This document shows positions 11,800-24,400 of a stretch of DNA of 64,000 nt, in pieces (position 1 is the stretch's first letter; each line of letters starts with the position of its first letter). A program made the translations under genes and the position numbers. Under the pieces are notes generated by a model. The model was not told the origin of the DNA, searched no databases, and saw nothing but the letters and a program-made list of their open reading frames with translations. Source of the DNA: Nereocystis luetkeana (Eukaryota > Sar > Phaeophyceae > Laminariales > Laminariaceae); assembly GCA_031213475.1 (NCBI GenBank), contig JARUPZ010000013.1:2379231-2443230 (forward strand), read 5' to 3'.

Positions 11800-14580
11800 T
11801 GCGCGTGTTTGTGTCTCATCCCAGGATCCGCCCGCGCTTTCTCGTCCGCTCTCTCGCAGGTCGCGTTCCCCGGCCTATGCCGGGTGTATTCCCGCACGCG
11901 CACTCGCCGGGTCGCCTGCCCCTGTTGAGCACAGCAACCCTGAACAGCGCTCGTTCCGGTGGATCTTGCGGAGATGGAGAAAAATCGAGGTTGTTTCTTG
12001 GAGTCAGCAATGCTCAACTTTTTCTGGGGATGTTAATTTCGTGCCGCGATCTCGTTTTTTATATCGTCGTCGCGAGCTTCGACGTATCTCCTCTTCGATA
12101 TCTCGGTCTCGCGGTCGCGATCGCTTTCGCCCGACAGCCTCCCTGGGCGGGTCGCCTTTAGCCTCTTCCACAGCCTCCGTCTTGCCTCGGCGGGACATGA
12201 GTACAGTACCACTGCGGCAAAAAACAGCAGTCTTTGCACAGTGCAATACAATAAAAAGTCGGCTTAATAATGTCAGTTATCTTTGCTTTCGCGGAATAAT
12301 TCGTAGCTCCCTTTTCGCGGTGTAATTCGCTGTATTACAGCAGTAGTGCTGCTGCAGTAAACCATACCTGGTACCTACCAGTCTGCTCAAAAACCAGCCT
12401 GAGAGGAATGAGATGCAGATGCATGAATAGACTGCTGCTGTAGCCAAGAACTGAGCCTGTCTGGTGGGGCGAGAAACCAGACCCAGAACTAAGTAATTCC
12501 AGAAAGGATGATACGTCAAACCGACAACTAAGAAAATTTTGCAGGTGGAATCATCAATCTCGTAAATGCGCCAGACCCGAGGGAGAGACAGGTGAAGGGA
12601 TACTGCAGCATGAATGCTGTATAGTAGAAGCACTGATGTAGTAAATCATACAGTCTGCTCAGAATTACGCCTGAGAGGAATAATATATTGATAAATATGT
12701 AGACTGCCGTTATATCCAATAACTGAGCCTCTCTGGTAGGGGGAGAAATCAGACTTAGAACCAATCAAATCCACAAAAGGTGATACTGTACGTATGTATA
12801 TCATATCGAGAATCGTAGAGAAAAAGAAATAGCTGGTGATCTAGAATCTTGGAAACGAGCTTGACCGGAGAGAGACTGGTAAAGAAATACCAGGTTTCAC
12901 GAGCGAGCTGAGAGACAAAGGAGACTACTGCTGTGGGAGCTAACGTTTGCAAAACGAGGGGGAAGACTCGATACCAGAACACGACGACCCTGACGAATGA
13001 CAGAGGGAATTAGACCGCTCTGACTGACACAGTTGGCAATTTAACTCCTTCCTGCAGTACACTACTTGACATTGAATGACTTCATTGATCCTGTAGAGAA
13101 AAACAATTGTGCGCCACTGCCTTCTTCCTGTAATAGTTGGCATTGACTCGATCCAGTGAGTAATCACATCTCGAAACTTGAATTACACTTGGCGCATGTT
13201 TTCCCTATAAACCGGTACCCATGCCGAGCCCTTGTATGCACCAAAACAATGCTCAACTGAACGCCAACTTCCTTCGGCACGGCCATCAGCACCGGCACCG
13301 TCGATAGCGATGAGTGCTGATGCGCCATGAGTTGTACCTCCCACCTCTCTCCCTCTCGGAGCAAGTGGTTTCAAGGGGAAATGCGCACCCCGTAGCAAAA
13401 ATAAGCCTTCGGTCTACGAGGAAACCCAAAAAGTCGGATAGTTGGCATTGCTGCAACTATTAATAGCCAACTACTGTAATATCTACAGCAATAGCTGGCG
13501 ACTTTTACTCATCCAATCCACACCTCTAACAATTATACAGCAGTACAGCAGTGGTGTACCCATCTTAAGACCACACTGTGACAAACCCCAAAACGTGGCT
13601 TGTCAAAAATAAATATGTATGTAGGATGGAGACGTCCACCTTCGTATTGGACTTTGGGCCCCCGGACACAGATGCGTTCGGCTCGGCGGCTCGCCCCCGC
13701 TTTTCTCGGCCGCTCTCTTGGCCGGTCGCGCGGCCCGGCCTTTGCCGTGCCTTCTCCGCCGCGCGCGGTGGGAGGCGGCCCCGAGTCCGCAAGCGCGGCC
13801 GCGTCGAGCCTCGCTGTCTGCGGTAGATTGAGACCGGAGAAGGCTCGGCACTACTCTCAGCTGCTGAAGGTTGACAGTTTCATTCGGTGAAGATACCTTG
13901 AAAAGCCCCGCTTCGTCGTAGATTGCGGTCTGAGTACAGGAGGAGTAATACTGTAGTACCGATTACCAGGATCATAACAATTCGGCGGAGAATCTGAAGT
14001 TTGTTGTACTCGCACTCGTATTTGTATCACACACGATTTTCCAATTTTGCGGATCGTCTGCGATCCCGTCCGCCCACAGGGCCTTATTTCTGGACCTTCG
14101 CAGCCCTTTACAGTGTAATATTCATGCCTTGAATTATTTACAGTATTGTCAACGTACCGGCCTCTGGTGTTATGAGTTTTCGATGGGGCAAGGTTATTTC
14201 TGGGTCCTGGCGAGAGACATCGAGGTTGTTGTTTCAAGGCAGCAAAATTAGTTCTGGCTCCTGGATATTTGTTTCGCGTCGCTGCTCGCTTTCATCTGTC
14301 GGCCTCTCGCGGTCGCCACCGCTTCCTCTCGACTACCTCGGCGGCGTCGAGCCTCTCTCCCTGCGGTCGATCTTGGGGATTACTACAGTCAGCCGCAGTG
14401 CGGACTTCAGGCTGCTCAAGTGATATTTGGCACATGAAACATCGAGATTCCTGGGGGGTTGTTTCCCGCTGCTGCTGCTGCTGCTGGGAGCCTCGATTTA
14501 TCTCTTCGATCTCTCGGCCTGCTACCGTTTTATCTCTGCTCTCTCGCCTCGCGGGTCGCCCTCGGTCTTGCCTCCTTCAG
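11800..14580. repeat. Diverged repeat family with CTCTCGGCC / TCGCGGGTCGCC cores
   Basis: Four loci (about 11800-12200, 13660-13830, 14270-14420, 14450-14580) share an ordered set of short cores: GAGRTTGTTTC, CGATCTCTCGGCC, GCGGTCGC and GCCTCCGTCTTGCC-like text. A fifth copy lies near 29280-29530 with GGGTCCTGGATATTTGTTTC, which also occurs at 14257-14276. Sequence drift is large. The GC-rich open frames at these loci probably come from the repeat. Confidence 0.45.
12355..12780. repeat. Two tandem diverged units of about 290 bp
   Basis: The segment from 12355 (AGTAAACCATACCTGG, CAGTCTGCTCA, GCCTGAGAGGAAT, TAGACTGC, GAGCCTGTCTGGT, GAGAAACCAGAC) repeats from 12640 with the same order of motifs and about 80 percent identity. 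The orientation is the same. Confidence 0.75.
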
Positions 14581-14630
14581 CGCTTGCTTCGAGCCGAGTG
14601 GCCCTCAGGGTTATAATGATTGTCATCGTC

Positions 14631-14720
14631 GTTTAGAACCGCAGTCCCGTTTTGGGGACAAACTACTTGAAATTTGAGTGGTTTGTCCCCGAAACGGGAA
14701 TGCGGTTCTATAGGGGTTAA
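14631..14720. mobile_element. TTAA-type palindromic MITE (piggyBac-like ends)
   Basis: An inverted repeat of about 40 bp runs TTTAGAACCGCAGTCCCGTT ... CGGGAATGCGGTTCTA around a short centre (ACTTGAAATTTGAGTGG). The right end GGGGTTAA is kept and the left end is worn. It belongs to the family described at 22216-22312. Confidence 0.8.
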
Positions 14721-15234
14721 AGAAAGGATACGATTGCAAGTACAAACGACGCGTACTCGTACTCGAGTAGTACAGTACTCGTGTCCTTTGGCCGGAGTCG
14801 GCAATATTATCTGAAACTTACAATACATCCAAATAGAGAAATCGTTTTTTTTTTTTTGCGCTAAAAATCCTCACTACGACTGTACCGGTGCACTATTATA
14901 TACAAGCAGAGACCCTGCTCGCGTCGCGCGGCATAGTACGATACTATCATATTGTGAGTTCAATACAAACGACCAAACCACGGAACTGCGAGGAGGGGCC
15001 TAGTGATCGTGCATTTTCCAGACAGTCTGCTGTACGATCTGACGGGCGAAATCGCGTGGCTAGGATCAGCTGATTCGGATACAATTACCATAAGCAGCAA
15101 AAAGCGACACATATGGAAAATACTCGGCAAGTTAAAAGGAACTCTATTTTCGCAGCTCAATATCGATTCAATTTCAAGTGGCTCGTAGCATACACTTTAC
15201 TCGAACTGCTGCAGCGATAGAGGTTACTGTTGGT

Positions 15235-15600
15235 AATATCGGCGAGCAAAACCGGAGGTACTGCGAGTACTGGTGGAACGTCAGGGTCCGAGACTGCTCG
15301 CACTGCGAGTACTCGCAGTACATCGGGGCTCTGTGTTGTGAATACTGCTGTGTGCGCTTTAAGTATGTCCAGCCTGAATATTGCGGGGTTCCGCACCGAG
15401 AATAGTGCCCATCTTCGTAGTAGTACTTTGTGCTTGTGCTCTGTCTTGCAGATCGGTATCAGATATTCGATACTGCTCATACTTGCAGTATCTCGGGTTA
15501 CTTACTGCGAATACCGCCTGTACTCTGGAGTATTTCGTGGTGCGATACTGCGTGTACTGCCTGTACTCGTGGCATGATGGGCGGATACTGCAAATATTCA
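15235..15600 (+). repeat. GTACTGC/TACTCGCAG interspersed repeat, copy 1
   Basis: This block of about 350 bp (ACTCGCAGTACATCGGGG, AATACTGCTGTGTG, GATACTGCTCATAC, GGGCGGATACTGCAA) has a diverged homologue at 31020-31345 with the same order of motifs. Related downstream text also recurs: CCCGGCATTGC at about 15892 and 31890, and CCCTATCCG.AGCATGGGTGC at about 16094 and 32011. The true element may therefore be longer, near 900 bp. Confidence 0.65.
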
Positions 15601-15666
15601 TATTCGCACTATTTTGGGTGGTTTCGTACTATAAAATACGGATATACGAGTATATCCAACTACTAT

Positions 15667-15780
15667 TTACGGGGGGCCATAGTTAACAGGACCAAACATT
15701 GTTAGTAAAAATGGTTAAACATATACCTATGGTAGGTTTTTATGTATACCATAGTTCCTGTTAACTATGGTCCCCCGTAA
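15667..15780. mobile_element. TA-type palindromic MITE
   Basis: The left end TTTACGGGGGGCCATAGTTA is mirrored by TAACTATGGTCCCCCGTAA at the right. The interior is AT-rich (GGTTAAACATATACCTATGG). Length is about 114 bp with TA at the right flank. Same family as 44222-44326. Confidence 0.85.
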
Positions 15781-16484
15781 TATGAACAGTACAATCAAGT
15801 GCGATCCAGAGTCTGAGTCGAGACTGACACAAGGGATCTGAAAAAAAGCATCGTGTGAGTTTGACAGGTACAAACAACTGAGGACTGAACCCGGCATTGC
15901 CTTCTTCCTACGCCGCTCGGCATTCAGTTAATCATGTTCGCGGTAAGATCTCGAGACATGAATGGTACTGTTGTAGGTATACGTCTTTATACCGTGTATG
16001 GTGGACGTCTTTATACCGTGCATTGTATACAGTACGTCATGGGTAATTGATTACTGTACCGGAACGCACAAGCAAGCACCGAGGGATAATTTCCCTATCC
16101 GCAGCATGGGTGCCATCGCTGGGATCTTCTACTATTTAATATGTACTGAAAAAAGTATCCTATACTAATTCCAAGTATTTTTCTCGTGACAAGCCGATTT
16201 ACCTGGTGTTATCTCTTGGTCATCTCTAACACGAAAGTTCCACACTGGCTGGATCAATAGCATCAACCACACGAAGCAGTCCGAGCTGCTGGATGTTCGA
16301 TGAGCAACGTAATTCGGCGACTATTAATTATTAATACGGGCATCTTATACTGCAGCTGCGGCACAATATTCTTTTGCGTGAATGTACCAGTGTTTCCTAC
16401 CAGTACGGTACGTCCTGCTTTCAAGATGGGTGATATGACCGCATTTCTCGTGTATTAGCCCCTTCCCCAGGGCATCTCAAATGA

Positions 16485-16880
16485 CTGAGTACTCCCGAGT
16501 CCCCAGGGTGCCAGAAGCTGAAATGATTGAGCCCTCGCGAGTGGCTGCAAATGGCTAAGTACTCGCGAGTCCCTACCGTACCAGAAGCTGAGATGGCCGA
16601 GTTCTCTCTCGTCCGCACGGTAGCAGGAGCTAAAATGATCGAGTCCTCGCGAGTCCCCAGGGTACCGACAGCTGAAATGACCGAGTCCACGCGAGTCCCT
16701 CAGGTGCTGCAGGTTGAAATGTCTGAATGCTCGCGAGACCCTATCAGAGTATGTTAGAGAAAGCTGGAATGACCTGAATCCTCGCTAAGGTACTGAAAGC
16801 TGTTTCGAATGAGTCCTCGCGAGTCCCTCGTAGGGTACTGAAAGCTGAAACAGGAAATGGCTTGAGATCTCGCAAGGCCC
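16485..16880 (+). repeat. 42-bp minisatellite
   Basis: About eight to nine units of 42 bp begin ATGAC/TCGAGTCCTCGCGAG and end with GGTACCAGAAGCTGAA-like text. One unit is shortened, and the last ones are irregular. The unit is a multiple of three, so one + frame (16527-16757) stays open, but nothing else suggests coding. Confidence 0.85.
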
Positions 16881-17343
16881 TGGGGTATCCACAGCTGAAA
16901 TATACTCAGTAACTGGTACTCGGAGGTACAGGTACCCTGGCGACCTTTGCCGAACTGCATCCCAGTATTCGGGGACGAAGTGCTTGCAGCTACGAGTACT
17001 ACTATTAATAGTCTGGGGCGCAAGGACGGGTAGAAAGAAATGCATGACGATGCGATCAAGCTGTCATGATCATATAGATGTGGAGTGTGGAGCACGACAG
17101 TCGATGACACTGATTAAAGCTGCTGCTGCTGTACTATACTGCTGCTGCTGAGCGACCGCGCGATCAAAGTGCTGTCGTGAATATGCGAGTGTGGGTGGGA
17201 CGTGATCAACATGGTCAATTCTCCTTGTCCTGTAACCTAATGATCAAATGGAGCTACAGCAATACGTTGCTGCTGCTCGTGCTGCTGCTGAAGGATGGCG
17301 GACACGTTGCAAGTCTGGCCAAATGCCGAATCATGAACTTTAC

Positions 17344-17613
17344 CTCAAACATTTGCTCCAAGTCGAGATCCATGGGCTCCTGCTCCTCGCCTTTATCACC
17401 CGTCTCCTCCGCCGGCTCCGCCGACAGTGCTCCCACGAAAATTCTGCGGCTACCGACCTCACGACGTGTTGTCGGGGCGGTCCGCGCGGTAGCAACGGCC
17501 GAGGTAGAAGCAGTCCATCGGACGGGGGGCGTAGGGACAACGAATGCGCTGGAAAAAGAAGAGCAACCTAGGATGATACTCGCGGACAGAAACGTCGCCA
17601 TGGAAGCCTTCAT
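17344..17613 (-). CDS. Small plastid-targeted protein, first exon
   Basis: The exon begins with ATG at 17613 (a second ATG four codons on is an alternative) and ends GAG|GTAAAG, a strong donor, phase 0; it has 90 codons. Residues 1-22 form a signal peptide with a hydrophobic core (TFLSASIILG). They are followed by SSAFVVP, which matches the heterokont ASAFAP-type cleavage motif (Ala|Phe). Next comes a Ser/Thr/Arg-rich transit-peptide-like stretch (RWTASTSAVATARTAPTTRR), then SRRIFVGALSAEP, which might be a weak twin-arginine segment. The mature part is acidic (EETGDKGEEQEPMDLDLEQ). Inferred role: imported into the plastid, function unknown. The ATG at 17766 is in frame but would put the signal peptide inside the chain, so I did not choose it. 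Confidence 0.65.
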
Positions 17614-18376
17614 GTCTAGTGCAAAATTCGTGGGTAAGCTAACGTCAGCGTCCTCGTGGAGAATGTAGGTCTGGTCTAGTAGCGCCCGCCAGCGCGAGCA
17701 TGCGACATATACAACACGATCCAGCCCCCCAAATACGCACGCAATTATGTTTTCTATGAAACCCATATTTCTTGCAAGTTGACCAAGCGTGCGCTGCCCT
17801 TGTGAACATATTGCGAGAGAAAAGAGCTAGCTGGGATAGGAAGGAGAAAAGGAGGGTGTAGTTTTTCGGCATAGGATCTGGGTGAGCTGCAGGGTCCTGC
17901 TGGCCGCGTTGCCTCCAGCGAAGGCTCCCCACGAGAGAGAGCAAACGCCCCAGGCAGGCACAACGGCGGTGGCTGCAGTGCTTGGGCGGAGCTATCAGCG
18001 CAGGTACTTCATGGTACTACTGCTTTACCCCCTGGGAGCTGGCTACAGCCCCACTGCCCCACATCATGCGTACACAATACGAGTACAGCAGTAGATTTCA
18101 AGCTTCCCAGGCGGGGGGACCATTCCGAACTGATTGTTATCGTCAGTGAGCCTCTGTGCAGCGCAGGACGTCCAGACCGGGCTTGTTGGGACCAGCGGAT
18201 GTCCGCTCGATGCCAGTGGATCTAGGCAATCCTGTGCCCTTCAAAATGTGATATCATTTGAACTTGTACGAGTCGAGTCTGTTTGAGATCTTGAATCTTG
18301 AAACACGACCACATTCCTTCTCCGTGGTGCTCGTTCCACTTGTGTCCTCTCAGGGTCAGGTGTTCGAGCTCTCGGG
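17614..18376. promoter_or_regulatory. Candidate two-way promoter between divergent genes
   Basis: Only about 760 bp separate the start codon of the plastid-protein gene (-) from the first recognised Dicer exon (+). No clear TATA box was seen on either side. CT-rich text precedes the Dicer ATG, and a CTCTCAG at about 18347-18353 could be an acceptor, so the true 5' end of the Dicer transcript may be elsewhere. Confidence 0.35.
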
Positions 18377-18463
18377 ATGGAGCCGAGGCCGTACCAGGCC
18401 GAAGCCTTCGACGCGGCGAGGAAGGACAATGTCGTCATGGTCGGGGCCACAGGCGTCGGAAAG
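18377..18463 (+). CDS. DCL: Dicer-like exon 1: Q motif and most of Walker A
   Basis: 29 codons, MEPRPYQAEAFDAARKDNVV then MVGATGVGK, ending AAG|GTGAAT, phase 0. RPYQ is the Q motif that contacts adenine. GATGVGK is Walker A without its final Thr/Ser, which is the first codon of exon 2. Dicer helicases usually start very near this motif, so the ATG is plausible, but an upstream exon joined at 18353 cannot be ruled out. Confidence 0.9.
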
Positions 18464-21400
18464 GTGAATCAACCCACCGCGCTGCTGTTGACGTTGCTGT
18501 TGGCGTCGCCGTCGCTCCGTTGCTTCCGCCTTACAGTTTTTTTTTTTTTTTTTTTCGCTCATCCCATTTATTACTGATTATCTTCGCACATCTTCTTCTC
18601 GCTCTCCTTCCAACTCGTAACTCAGACCCGGGGTCACATAGCAGGCTCTTCTGCCCCCTTCCCGCTACGGTGCGTGCCTTCATTTTTATCGCGAGAAGAT
18701 TTCAGCCTTTTTCTTCCCTCGTCGACTCGCATCGAATTGTGCCTACCCACGCTGCAAGGCGCTCTCAGCAATTGAATTCTTTTTATTTTTATTTCTGCAA
18801 ATAAAGTCAAATGTCCGACCCACCTGGGGCTCGAGCCCAGATCTCAAACACAAGTATAATTCGAGGTTAACCACTTGAACCACCGGGGCGACCGGCTATA
18901 GTGTCTGGTGACCGCTTTCCACAGAGCATTACGTAACCCTTTTATACCAGGTACCAGTATATCAGTATATGTTTATACGTACCAGGTACACAGAACACAC
19001 ACACCAGGTATACAGGTATTCAGGACCCCCGAGATATCAGACGTAGCGACCAACGACCAACACAATGCTAACTTTGGGCGTTGCCAACCATCTACCAGCT
19101 ACGGGCAGCGGGAGCGCCCAGAAGTACGAATATCATCGCATCGTAGGTTCGTTATGCGGCCCGCGGTGTACCAAACTCGACTCCTTGCATCGTGACCGAG
19201 ACACTCATTTCGATCACCCCCCCCTCCCCCCTCCAAAATCACGCAGTTGCGGTTTTTGATGAAATCGTCAGTTTTTGTTCCCCAAAACTCAAGAAGTAAA
19301 TACGAGTACCGGGTACGCGATGATATGATCTACCTTTCGTCTCCCGGAATTCAGAAAATGAATACCCTGGTACGTACCAGGTATTTTTTTTATCGCCAAT
19401 TTTCCCCTTTGAAATCCCCAAAACCCCAGTGTAACTATTAATACTCGCAAGAGCAGAGGGTTAGTTTTGGCAACCCACTTATGAATAGGGCCCACGTATC
19501 ACTGCGTACGTAGCGACGTAAAACACGTGGAAGTGCGATATTACGGTCTCCTCAGCCGTCTAGAAGGAACTTGGCAGCAAGCAGTACGAGTACCATGTTA
19601 CCTTCATACTATCATGCCATACATATACGCGGGTTGGTGTCACACGAGGTATACATCTTAGTACCGGGAGTTGCGTTTTTTAACATTCCCCGCTCCGTCT
19701 CGAAAGGGGTGCGTGGTCAAGGGTCAAACGAATACCTCGCCCAACCCGCCCGCCCCAAACACATGAAGGAGTTTGGTACACCGCTATTATTAAGAGATAC
19801 CATTAACCCCTTTAGAACCGCAGTCCCGTTTGGGGACAAAACTACTTGAAAATTGACTGGTTTGTCCCCAGAACGGGACTGCGGTTCTAAAAGGGTTAAT
19901 AGCGAGAAAACGATCTCTATCCTATAGGAGATACATGGTGGATAAGAGTAGCAAAACACTTCTACCTGGTATTTGACTTATTATTAGTAATACCTGGTAT
20001 TATTTATTTATTTTTGCTCATCCCATCCATTATCTTCGCACATCTTCTTCTCTCTCTCCTTCCAACTCGTAACTCAGATCCGGGGTCACATAGCAGGCTC
20101 TTCTCCCCCCTTCCCGCTACGGTACGTGCCTTCATTTTTATCGCGAGAAGATTTGAGCCTTTTTCTTCCCTCGTCGACTCGCATCGAATTGTGCCTACCC
20201 ACGCTGCAAGGCGCTCTCAACAATTGAATCCTTTTATTTTTTTATTTCTGCAAATAAAGTCAAATGTCCGACCCACCTGGGGCTCGAACGAACCCAGGAC
20301 TCAAACACAAGTATAATTCGAGGTTAACCACTTGAACCACCGGGGCGACCGGCATGGATAAGGTTAGCAAAAAGCTTTTATGTAGTACCAGGTTTATTAT
20401 ATGGACACAACGTAGTGAGCGCCCAACTATTGGGGATTGTCTTTTATTTGGAGTAGAACCCGTGCCCCTTCTCGAAAGGGATGTGTCGTCAATGGTCAAA
20501 TGACTACTATTAAATAATAAGGCAAGCAACACAGGAGTACGCCCCCCTCCCCGAGCACACCTGACAATATGTTAACTCGTTGAAGCTGTCATCCGTGTCC
20601 AAGTCCGCCCCTCATGCGGCTCTTAGTAGCATGCAGCTCACCCTTCATGCGACTTGCCGAAGACCTCACGGCGCTTCGCGCTTGGTACAGGCAACGCCTG
20701 CCTGGTCGGTGAAACCCCGATGTGCTCCGTCCCGGTATTGTTGTAGGGATGCGAAGGTCTGTGCTCATATGACTACGGCAATGCACAATATTGAGTACTG
20801 CCCCCCCCCCCCCCCCCCCCGCCCTCCCGACCCCTATTCACCCACGATTATGAGCGCGAGCTGCTTCGTGTGGCCTATTTATGCTGCAGCATGAAATCGT
20901 CTTCCATTTTGCTTTCGACTCCTTTCCCTTTTCCCATATGAAGCAAGAGATGCCAGGAGTCAGGTGACAGCAGCAATAAATCGGCGCGGACGCTGGGCGT
21001 GCTGGGGGTCGACGGGTGTATAGAAAGAACGGTTTTACAGTGAAGAACACACGCACACACTTTCAACCCTTACAGACGGCAAATTTGTGTTCACCTTGAC
21101 TGACGCCAAGCTACTACGAGGACCACTCTGTGCGGTAACATAACCCCAATTCGGGTTCCGACGTGAATGTCAAACGCATGTCACGTTACAAGCATTGAGT
21201 TCGAGATAAGGGGTTCGATCGACTTTCGGCGCTCGATTTTATCAGAACGGGAAGTTTGCCAAAACCGAACTACCTTAACCCTTTTAGAACTGCAGTCTCT
21301 TTCTGGGGACCAATCGCTTCAATTTCAAGTAGGTTGTCCCCAAAACGGGACTGCGGTCCTAAAAGGGTTGAGGTGTTACACGGAAAGATCTGGTCGAAAG

Positions 21401-24400
21401 CCGTCCGAAAGTATAATCTTGGACTTTAATTAGCACCCTTTTTACCGTAGTTGTCGAGAAAACGAGCGCTGAAGAACGATCGCACACCCCTGTGCGAACT
21501 CCACGCTATTTACGGTATACCGTTATTTGGTACACCACTCTGTCCAAAACTATTAGGATCGTTTGTAGATAGGTTGTTGAACCAAAGCGGTCTTTGCATC
21601 TTCGGGGCAGAGTGGTAGGTTTTAGTGTGAAGCGCTCAGCCCTACACCCTTATCAGCACACGTTTTCCCCTCTCCTGACAGTTTGCGCTGAAATACCCGA
21701 ACTCTTTTAGTACTGCGGTCCTGTTTTGGGGACTAAACACTCTTGTTCCAAGTGTTTTGTTCTCAAAACGGAACTACGGTCCTAAAAGGGCTAGGGGCTA
21801 CGTACGGCGGTACTACTTGAGTAGTTTCGTGAAAAGTTGGAATACCACATATAACCAGCGCTCGGTCTCGAAACAGCCTCTCAACTCTCGATTGTGTTTG
21901 TGCTTGCAGCTGTACGATACCTAGGCTGCTACTATGGGGGGCCATATTAAATAGGACCTACGGTACACACTAAAACCTATATATTTAGCTATTTTTTCTA
22001 ACAATATTTGGTCCTATTTACTATGGTCCCCCGTATTAGTAGCCCTTTTAGTACTGCGCTGCTGTACATGTACCTGAGTTGGAGTCTAATTTCAAGTGTT
22101 TTGATCCCGCGGAGTGCTGTCCTTGGCCCTTTGACGACTGCAGTCCTCTTTTGGAGGCAAACCAGTGAAATTCTAAGTAGTTTGCCCCCGAAACGGAACT
22201 GCGGTCCTGAAAGGATTAACCCTTTTAGAACCGCAGTCCCAATTTGGGGACAAACTACTTGAAATTTGAGTGGATTGTCCCCAAAATGAGACTGCAGTTC
22301 TAAAAGGGTTAAGGCCAAAAGGGGTTAACCCTTTTAGAACCACAGTCCCATTTTGGGGGCAAACCACTCCAATTTCAAGTAGTTCGTCCCCAAAACGGGA
22401 CTGCGGTCCTAAATGGGTTTAGAACTGGGCCCTGACAAATGCAGGAACATGCCACTCCGTACAAGCACCGTTTGTTTTTTATTGTTCAACCAGAACGATC
22501 CTTGTATATCGGAACAAAGTGGTGATGATAGGGAGCCACGACTTTAAAGAGCAAGACAGGACGTACTGCTCGTATACTATGACCCTCAGGCCATAAACTA
22601 TTAATATCAATAGAAACTCACTCTTCCCGAAGTGGGAAGCAGTCCTGTTTCTGACCAGGTGTACTATTCAGCTATTTTATTGTGGGTGCCCTGTTGTCAA
22701 CGAATACACGCAGCTTCAAATCGTGTCGTGTCTCCAAATTGCGAAATTACATACCAGGGTACGAGTTTATCTTTATCTATACCGGATCTGTACCAGAGCT
22801 TCGTCCAGCGAGAGCCGGGACTTTCTGGCTTCAAACTTTAAACTTTTGCGCCCATGGTAAAAAAACTAGTTGGACGGAATTTGGCAGGGTTGTTATTGAT
22901 GACAATGCGAAAAAAAAGTGGTGCTGGGCTTTTTTGAAAAAATGTTTTTTTTGCTCAAGGAGGTACATGTTTTGTTGTTACGTTCCTGTGACGTTGATCC
23001 AAGAATTACGGACGAAAAAATAGACTATCAACAAGACCAACACCACTTTCGTATGGTCATGAAGAACACCCATGCCAAATCTCGATTTCATACTCTTCTA
23101 TCAGGTCGCAAAAGTGATTATCCGTGAAAGAAAATAGCTCATCTGGGGTTTCCAAAGATCTCAGTATATTGTTGTACCACTTTGGCAGGCGTTTCTTGTT
23201 CCAGCCTTGTACGGCTTGCAGAACAAAACAGGTGTCACGGACGTCTTCCCATTGTTAACACGATCATGTCAACAGGTCTAGCGTCGAATTATCGACGTAT
23301 TGACCAATTTATGGACTATAGAAGAATCGTATGGGTTTTAGGGTGGACCACTTTAACCCCTATGCAACAACGCCTCCGTAACTAATGCGAAAAATTCACA
23401 TATCTCACGAACTACCGCACGCACGCCAAAGCCAGCTTCACCGATATGTTCCCTTTGTCGATGCAGTCACGTGGGTATGCTTTGGGGTGTTGGTTTCATT
23501 ACATTTGATGTTTTTTTGTCCGAAGGTGGAATGTTACGCTTTTTTTCCGGAACCAGCTCGTCTATGCGCAACACAGCACCTGTAGCAGTAGTAATGGTGA
23601 TGGTAGTAGTATTACGGGGGACCCTAGTTAACAGGACCTATGGTGTACATAAAAACCTATATATTTAACCATTTATACTAACAATATTTGGTCCTGTTAA
23701 CTATGCCCCCCCGTAATATTACGGGGGACCATAGTTAGTAGGACCTGTGGTATATATAAAAACCTATATATTTAGCCATTTCTACTAACAATATTTGGTC
23801 CTATTAACTATGGTCCCCCGTAATAGAAGTAGTAGCAGTAGTACTACTAATAGTGTGTATGTTCTTCACATTTAACCGTTCTTTCTACTCGTCTTCATCC
23901 AGCACAACCAGTGTCCGTGCCGATGCTTCAATCCTAGAAGAGATACAAGTTCTGTGGTCACGAAGCTACGCCACAGAGATACTACGTTGCCACGTACCAG
24001 GTACCTGGTATGCAGTAAGCACAGCAGTGGGCAATGCAATGCCATGTCATCATACTATTAATAGATACGACGGGCACGACATACACATTCTACGTACGTT
24101 ACGCGAAATATGATAACTTGCGAAGTTCAGCCCGAAGAAGCTACCTGGTATATAGTGCCACACGCAGACCCCCTGGGGTCACCTGCGAGACTGCGCGTTT
24201 GTTTTTTGGTGTGCTTTTTCCCTGGGTCCCTTAACCCTTTTAGAACCGCAGTCCCGTTTTGGGAACAAACCAGTCAAATTTCAAGTAGTTCGTCCCCAAA
24301 GCGGGACTGCGGTTCTAAAAGGGTTGAGGGATCTCACGACTCAGTTTTTCCCCAGCCAACCCCTCTCCGTCTCCATACATTAACCAAGATGAAGTCGTAG

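Larger units (their letters stand above)
10488..17343 (-). other. 6.9 kb intron of the plastid-protein gene
   Basis: The donor is GAG|GTAAAG at 17343 and the acceptor is AAG|GTT at 10488 (- strand). Contents: a duplicated block (12355-12780), a diverged CTCTCG-rich repeat family (about 11800-12200, 13660-13830, 14270-14580), a TTAA-type MITE (14631-14720), a GTACTGC-rich repeat (15235-15600), a TA-type MITE (15667-15780) and a 42-bp minisatellite (16485-16880). Open frames coincide with these repeats. Confidence 0.55.

Noticed and set aside
16485..16880. Possible CRISPR-like array
   Set aside because: Units are contiguous 42-bp repeats without unique spacers, in a eukaryotic intron.
18815..18896. 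A true tRNA gene on the - strand
   Set aside because: The acceptor stem does not close, the unit continues into a conserved 270-bp body with an A-tail, and it is present in several copies. It is a SINE head.
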